Assembly: GCA_002221725.1 (NCBI GenBank)
Contig: NJFT01000209.1
Span: forward strand, 1 to 64,000
Reading direction: 5' to 3'
DNA length: 64,000 nt
Origin: Scedosporium boydii
Taxonomy: Eukaryota; Ascomycota; Sordariomycetes; Microascales; Microascaceae
This document shows, piece after piece, positions 57,908-64,000 of this stretch; positions within the stretch are counted from its first letter, which is position 1; each line of letters begins with the position of its first letter. A program made the translations under genes and the position numbers. Below the pieces are notes generated by a model. The model had not been told where the DNA came from, searched no databases, and saw only the letters and a list, made by a program, of their open reading frames with translations.

Positions 57908-60868
57908 ATGGCGCTGCTTTCGATCGGTATGGATTTCAAACGACCGCTGCGCCTGTTGGCGCTGGTGGCCGTCTTTGGCTTCCTCCTCTTCCGGTATAAC
58001 CCTCTACAAGAATCGCGATACTCTTGGATGTTGCCGATGGATTGGTCTCTGAACGGTGGCTACCGGCCTGATATATTACAATATGTCAACCCACTGATTG
58101 GAACCATCAATGGAGGTGAGCTTGTCTAGAGCAGGGGAAGCGGTCGAGAGCTGCCTTGCTGCTTGGCTGGACGGGAGACTAACTCGCTTTGCTCGAGGCC
58201 ACGTCTTTCCTGGACCGACGCATCCCTATGGTATGTTACGCTTCTTTGGTCGACTCCTTGTGAATATGGGTCCATTTTCTCATGGCGATTTCTTGTGGTG
58301 TTTTAGGGATGGCGAAGCCCTGTCCGGACTCTATGATCCGCGGTGAGAATGCTGCTGGCTTCGTATCCGACGACTCCCCCATTGGTGGCTTCTCTCACCT
58401 TCACGATTCGGGTATGTGTAATCGACCCTACCCTGTTTGCCTCTAGCAGCTTTCCAAGTCTCTAACACGGATATTAGGAACCGGGGGTGTAAGTGCCATC
58501 CACCACTCCCACTAACACCCTGCCACGCACGCGTGCGGGAACCCATACTAACAAAAGAACAGAGTCCCTCCATGGGCAACTTCCCCATCTTCGCCCATCC
58601 CGGCTGTCCTTCCGACGATTACGCCCAATGCAACTACACAATTACTGACCGTATGCTCCCCCGCGTCCCCGGCACCGCCGAAGCCCACGTCGGATACTTC
58701 GCCCTCAACCTAACCAACAATGTCCGCACCGAAATGACCGCCTCTGCCCGCACCGCCCTCTACCGTTTCACCTTCCCCTCCACCCAAGACGACACCTCCA
58801 TCTCGCGCGACGCCCAACCCAACCCTCCCATCAGCCCCCTCTTCCTAATCGACCTCCAGGATCTCGGCCAGACATCCCTCTCCGCCTCCGCCGGATGTCA
58901 AGTCTACGCCGAATCCGGCCGCATCATCGGCGAGGGGACCTTCATGCCTTCTTTCGGCCGCGGGACCTACCGCGCTTACTTTTGCGCCGATTTCCGCGGC
59001 GCCGCTGTTCGTCGCGTCGGCACGTTCATCGGCAAGGAAGCCCGTACGGATACTACCTACCTCAATGCCGTCGACCGCGGATTCCAAAACCCCAGCGGTT
59101 CCGGCGGCGCGTGGGTGCAGTTCGAGAAACCTGAGGAGAACGACCAGATCGTCGCCCGCGTGGGCATGTCCTTCATGTCGGTCGACCAGGCGTGCTCCAA
59201 CGCCGAGGCGGAGGTTCCTGACTTTGATTTCGACAGGACCGTGAGGGATGTGGAGATGATATGGAGTGAGAAACTGAGCGTCGTGGAGTTGGATACTAGG
59301 GGCGTGCATCCTGATATGCAGACGATTTTTTGGTCCGGTCTGTATAGGTCTATGCTGTCGCCGCAGAATTACACGCGTGAGAACCCGCTGTGGGAGTCGA
59401 AGGAGCCGTATTTCGACTCGTTTTATTGCATTTGGGATTCGTTTCGGGCTCAGCATCCGCTTTTGACGATTTTGGATCCGAAGGCGCAGGCGCAGATGGT
59501 TAGGGCTCTGATTGACATTTATCGGCATGAGGGGAAGTTGCCGGATTGTAGGATGAGTTTTAGCAAGGGGTTTACTCAGGTTTGTTCTCATTCTCGAATT
59601 CTCAAGGGAGAGAGAGAAAAATACGGGATGTTGGGCTGACGGAGACTGTGCAGGGTGGCTCGAATGCCGACGTCGTAATTGCCGATGCCTTCATTAAGGG
59701 CATCACGGATGGTATAGACTGGGTTACTGCCTATGAAGCCGTTATATCTGACGCCGAAGGTAACGCACATACTCCCACCTCCTCGGAGAAGATCATAGAA
59801 CTAATTACGACGTTTTTTTCTACAGTCACTCCTAAAGACTGGAGCCTCGAAGGCCGAGGCAACATCGAAGCCTGGGAACAGTACGGCTACATCCCCGTCG
59901 ACGATCGAGACCTCCAAGGCAACGGCCCTCACAGCCGCACAGTCTCCCGCACCGTCGAGTACGCCTACGATGACTTCGCCATTGCTACTCTTGCCAAGGG
60001 ACTCGGTCATGAAACCGATTTCGCAAAGTACATGAACCGCAGCGGCTTCTGGCGCAATGTATGGAACCCCGTGCAAGAAGACCTCTACCACGACGCGGAC
60101 GGCGACGTGCGGCGTACAAACTTCAAGGGGTTCCCGCAGCCGCGCTTCAAGGGCGGCTCGTTCAAGTACCAGACCACGAGGATGTGCAGCCCCGTGTACG
60201 AGCCGCACAAGTGTTATTTCGACACGGCGCAGTCGACGTATGAAGGGTCGCCGTGGCTGTATAGCTTTTACGCGCCGCATGACATGAAGGGGCTGGTGGA
60301 GGTGTTCGGGGGTAAGCAGAAGTTTTTCGACAGGTTGGATTATTACCACAGCTCAGGCATCGCGGACATGGGTAACGAGCAGTCCTACTTGACGGTTTTC
60401 CAGTTCCACTACGCTGGCCGGCCCGGGCGGAGCTCGTACTGGGTGAATCAGTATATTCCGGCGCAGTTCAACGCGTCGGTGAACGGCATCCCGGGCAACG
60501 ACGACTGTGCCATGGGGGCCTTCGTGGCCATGTCCCTGATGGGGTTCTTCCCCGTAGCTGGCCAATCCGTCTACTTGCTTACGGCGCCTTTCTTCCCCGA
60601 GGTCAAGATCAAAAGCGGGGGCCCGAGGCCGGCCGTCATAAGGAGGGTGTGGGCCGCGGGGCAGGAAAAAGGAGGGATATACATACAGAGCGCGACGCTG
60701 GATGGGAAGCCGTACACCAGGAACTGGATATCGCATGATTTCTTCTCGGGAGGGGGCGAGCTTGAACTCGTGGTGGGGACCGAGGAAGGGAATTGGGGGA
60801 CGGCGGATGAGGATCTACCGCCTAGTTTTCCTCCCGAAAGGAGCTGGATGGATGGCTTAGGGACTTGA
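57908..60868 (+). CDS. GH92 alpha-1,2-mannosidase family protein
   Basis: Seven exons: 57908-58115, 58198-58230, 58307-58411, 58478-58488, 58563-59579, 59654-59759, 59826-60868, joining to 840 residues. Start MALLSIGMDF with one membrane helix (LRLLALVAVFGFLLF) close behind, so it is anchored or secreted. The conserved GH92 opening is assembled over five exons: VNPLIGTINGG, HVFPGPTHPYG, MAKPCPDSM, then DSGTGGSPSMGNFP. Exon 4 is only 11 nt but is needed for TGG. Further motifs: FYCIWDSFRAQHPL, EGRGNIEAWEQYGYIP, PWLYSFYAPHDMKG, GNEQSYLTVFQF and GIPGNDDCAMGAF. The family uses calcium and removes alpha-linked mannose from N-glycans or mannan. Cys stands where many members have Ser-Gly in the PGNDD loop. 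The 66-nt last intron is a multiple of three without stops. Confidence 0.94.
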
Positions 60869-61965
60869 GAACCCTCGATATCCCCGTGTCTGTGAGGGGA
60901 GTAACTGAGATTTTGTTGCATTGTTTCCGTTCTTGTTCAGTGATAACCACCTTGTGACCCCTCCTGCTCACCCGATGGTTCTTGCGTCTTTCTCCGTTTC
61001 CTGGGCGTTGGAGAAGAGAGAGACCGGAAAAGCGACCCCGCGTCGACTAAAACGCCTCCTCTCCCTCCAACGTACGTTGAGGGAGTAAAATGGTCCGCAT
61101 GCCCTACACTAGCCCTATCTGATGTTCTTTTTTTTTCTCTCAATAGTCGAAGGTGTCCCCGCATAGGCCGTACGTCCGACCCCGGATCGCGTGAGCTACC
61201 CCAAACTGGGGAAAGACGAAAGAAATTGGGGATATCGTTGGGGGCTTGCCAAGGCGCGAAGGAGCCAGCCAATCAACGCCGGCGGATATTCTCTTATGAG
61301 GAGGCGTGTCCTCCCGATTCGTTCCTGCCAGAACAACCAAGGTACAGTACGGGAATAGACAATCATCCACACAGTGTAACCCCATTTTTCAAGCACCATT
61401 TTGGGAAGGATCTTACCGAGAAAAGTGCGAGACCCCACAGTGCCAAATCTCGCCGGCTTCTCTCGGCAAAAGGTAATGGGAAGGGACGAATTGTCGAATT
61501 GACGGGGGAGAAATTTTGATGACTTCATCGCATTTTGGAGTGCTTTGGGGAAGGCGCCGAGGGACAAGCAGGACCGGACCCCAGTTAGACTCACAACTCT
61601 AGTACCGTGGGCCGGGGAAAGTCCATAACACCCCTCCGCGGTCCCCAATTCTTCAACTTCTTTTTTTGCTTCCCCCTTCTCGTCCTCCGTCCCTTTTTTT
61701 TTTTTTTGTACACTTGCTAGTAAAGGGCTAGGAGTGTGGGCTCTGGTCGAACTCTCTTCTGACTTTCTTTCAATTGAATTGGCCTTTTTGGTTATTTTCA
61801 ATTGTTGGAAGAAGACATCTTGTTTTAAGAGATACGAAAAAAACATAAAACATTTTTACCGAGCTCTTTCGTCACCCCACGCCCACACCCACACCCCTCT
61901 CTCCTTTGCCCTAAGAGGAAAAAAAAAATAAAGCAACAAGTCCCCAATCGTACACCTTGGGTATT
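60869..61965. other. Intergenic region upstream of ETF-QO
   Basis: About 1.1 kb with the GH92 3' flank and the ETF-QO promoter. A 14-base T run lies near 61695, and a CACACC/CCCACA repeat near 61876-61895 next to an A-rich leader. The open frame on the minus strand (61196-61846) has no codon bias and was rejected. Confidence 0.55.
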
Positions 61966-63934
61966 ATGGCTTCGCGAGCTCCCTTGAGGTGTCTCGCTAG
62001 GCCGGCACGGCAAATAACGCAACGGACTCGGCCACGATTCCCGCTTCGATCCGGAGCCGCCATTTTCACAGCTTCATCTCCCTGTTCAATCCGGCTCTAC
62101 CCGGCCCTCACAGCCGCGGCCTCTCGTACCTTTTCCACCACCCGACCCCGGAGGGATGACGACGACGACGAGGCCTTCGACCCCGCGACGATCGAGCGTG
62201 AATCCGATGAGGTGGACGTCTGTATAGTGGGCGGCGGACCGGCCGGTCTGTCGGCGGCCATCCGGCTCAAGCAAATGGCCAACGAGGCGGGCAACGAGGA
62301 CTTTAGGGTGTTACTCCTGGAGAAGGCCGGCGAGATCGGCGCGCACATCCTTTCGGGCGCCGTGATACAGCCCACGGCCATGGAGGAGCTGTTCCCGGAC
62401 TGGCTAGACGAATCGAACCCCGATAGGTTCGAGTTCGCGACGCCCGCGGAGGAGGAGCACATGCGGTTCCTCACCAAGACGAAGGCGATACCGCTGCCCA
62501 TGCCGCCGCAGATGAATAACCATGGAAATTACATCGTCAGCTTGAACCAGGTGACGAAGTGGCTGGGCGAGCGCGCTGAGGAACTTGGGGTTGAGATATA
62601 CCCCGGTTTCGCTGCCGCCGAGGTGCTCTACCACCCCGACGGCACGGTCAAGGGTGTGGCTACGAACGACGTCGGCATTGGCAGGAATGGAAAGCCTAAG
62701 GATTCGTTTGAGAGGGGTATGGAGTTCCACGCTAGGGTGACCCTCTTCGGTGAGGGCTGCCATGGTAGCTTGACGAAGCAGGTCATCAAGAAGTTTGACC
62801 TCCGACGAGACTGCCAGCACCAGACGTACGCTCTCGGCATAAAGGAGGTGTGGGAGGTGGAGCCCGAGAGGTTCAAGAAGGGCAGTGTCACCCATTCCAT
62901 GGGATACCCCCTATCCAAGGACGTCTACGGCGGAGCCTTTATGTACCACTTCGGCGACAACCTCGTTACCCTCGGTCTTGTGGTAGCGCTGGATTACGCG
63001 AACCCCTGGATCTCCCCTTACCAGGAGTTCCAGAAACTGAAGCTGCACCCCACCTACAAGTCCGTCCTCGAGGGCGGCAAGTGCATCTCCTACGGCGCCA
63101 GGGCCCTTGTTGAGGGCGGTCTGCAGTCGATCCCCAAGGTGATCTTCCCCGGCGGTGCGCTTATCGGCGACTCTGCGGGCTTCATGAACGTGCCCAAGGT
63201 CAAGGGTACGCACAACGCCATGAAGTCCGGAATCCTTGCCGCCGAGGCCACATACGCGGCGCTCTCCGAGGGCGACGAGAGCGGCGTGTACCTCTTCCAG
63301 TACGAGGACACGCTCAAGAAGTCGAGCATCTACAAGGAACTCAAGGAGGTGCGCAACATGCGACCCTCGTTCCATAACCCGCTCGGTCTCTACGGCGGCG
63401 TCGCGTACTCCGGCCTGGAGGCCTTCGTCTTCAAGGGACGCACGCCCTGGACGCTCAAGCATAAGAAGCCCGATTACGCGTCGACGAGGCCGGCGGACCA
63501 GTTCCCTAAGATCGAGTATGAGAAGCCCGATGGCAAGATTACCTTTGATATCCTCACGAGCGTGTCGCGTACTGGTACCAACCATGAGGAGGATCAGCCC
63601 GTTCACTTGCAGGTGAAGGATTGGGATGCGCATGCTAAGGCGGCGTATCCGCCTTTCAAGGGCATGGAGGCTAGGTTCTGCCCCGCTGGCGTGTATGAGT
63701 ATATCGAGGACGAGTCGAAGGAGCTTGGTGTTCGGTTCCAGATTAACTCGCAAAAGTAAGTTCTCTCTTGTGATTCTCGCCCTGCCATCCTTCATTCCCC
63801 TAAGCTACGTTAAAACTAACAATGCTGTTTTTAGCTGTATCCACTGCAAGACATGTGATATCAAGGCTCCTCAGCAAGATATCAACTGGACCGTGCCTCA
63901 AGGAGGCGAGGGTCCCAAGTACTACTTGACATAA
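61966..63934 (+). CDS. Electron transfer flavoprotein-ubiquinone oxidoreductase, mitochondrial
   Basis: Two exons (61966-63755, 63835-63934) give 629 residues. The start is the ATG of [16 protein letters not shown]; the frame extends a few codons further up only with a non-ATG start. Residues 1-60 are Arg/Ala/Ser-rich (mitochondrial presequence). FAD motif [20 protein letters not shown] begins about residue 83. The 4Fe-4S ligands are C572, C598, C601 and C604, matching the spacing of the human enzyme (25-26, 3, 3); the last three come with the second exon ([13 protein letters not shown]). It accepts electrons from ETF in the matrix and passes them to ubiquinone, serving fatty-acid and branched-chain amino-acid oxidation. 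Intron donor GTAAGT, branch AACTAAC, acceptor TTAG. The 3' end lies 66 bases from the window edge. Confidence 0.97.
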
Positions 63935-64000
63935 AAAGGACAACAAGAACCGGAGAAAAGAAGGAAACACACAAAAACAAGAAAACCAACAACAGAGAGG

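Noticed and set aside
62911..63795. A 294-residue antisense frame over ETF-QO
   Set aside because: Shadow of a codon-biased gene; Arg/Leu/Val-rich without motifs.

Overview
This 64 kb window is nuclear DNA of a filamentous ascomycete (Pezizomycotina, most likely Sordariomycetes). The evidence is short introns (about 50-90 nt, one of 345 nt) with GTAAGT-like donors and CTAAC/CTAAT branch sites, C-ending codons in the genes, an AcuK/ERT1-type zinc-cluster regulator, a PAB1 with the charged RRM4 insertion, and the loose gene spacing. No rRNA, tRNA, CRISPR or intact transposon was recognised. All exon borders were read by eye, and each spliced gene keeps one open frame except the one at 40.9-43.2 kb.

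Left part (0-18.8 kb): a small RING-finger gene, then the gluconeogenesis/respiration regulator ERT1/AcuK on the minus strand with about 9 kb of apparently non-coding DNA upstream. Next come a membrane-anchored GH5 exo-1,3-beta-glucanase (exgD type) and, divergent from it, the branched-chain 2-oxoacid dehydrogenase E1 beta subunit. A nitronate monooxygenase converges on the latter.

Middle (18.8-31.2 kb): a 12.5 kb gene-poor stretch. It holds one small three-exon gene for an 88-residue protein resembling a double-stranded-RNA-binding fold, whose exons are too short to show as open frames.

Right part (31.2-64 kb): a protein kinase with HGD in place of HRD, divergent from mitochondrial ribosomal protein uS7m; a universal-stress-domain protein; a membrane/coiled-coil protein whose reading frame breaks by one base at an A-rich spot; PAB1; the HECT ubiquitin ligase HUL5; a divergent pair of mannosidases, GH125 (MUG157) and GH92, the latter with an 11-nt exon; and ETF-ubiquinone oxidoreductase.

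Several genes serve mitochondrial carbon and amino-acid use (ERT1, BCKDH E1 beta, ETF-QO, uS7m). Others act on the cell wall or glycans (exgD, GH125, GH92) or on RNA and protein turnover (PAB1, HUL5, RING). Apart from the mannosidase pair, nothing suggests a functional cluster. I saw no clearly novel multi-gene system. The best leads are the hidden 88-residue gene, the frame break near 41.31 kb, the 11-nt exon and the mannosidase pair.
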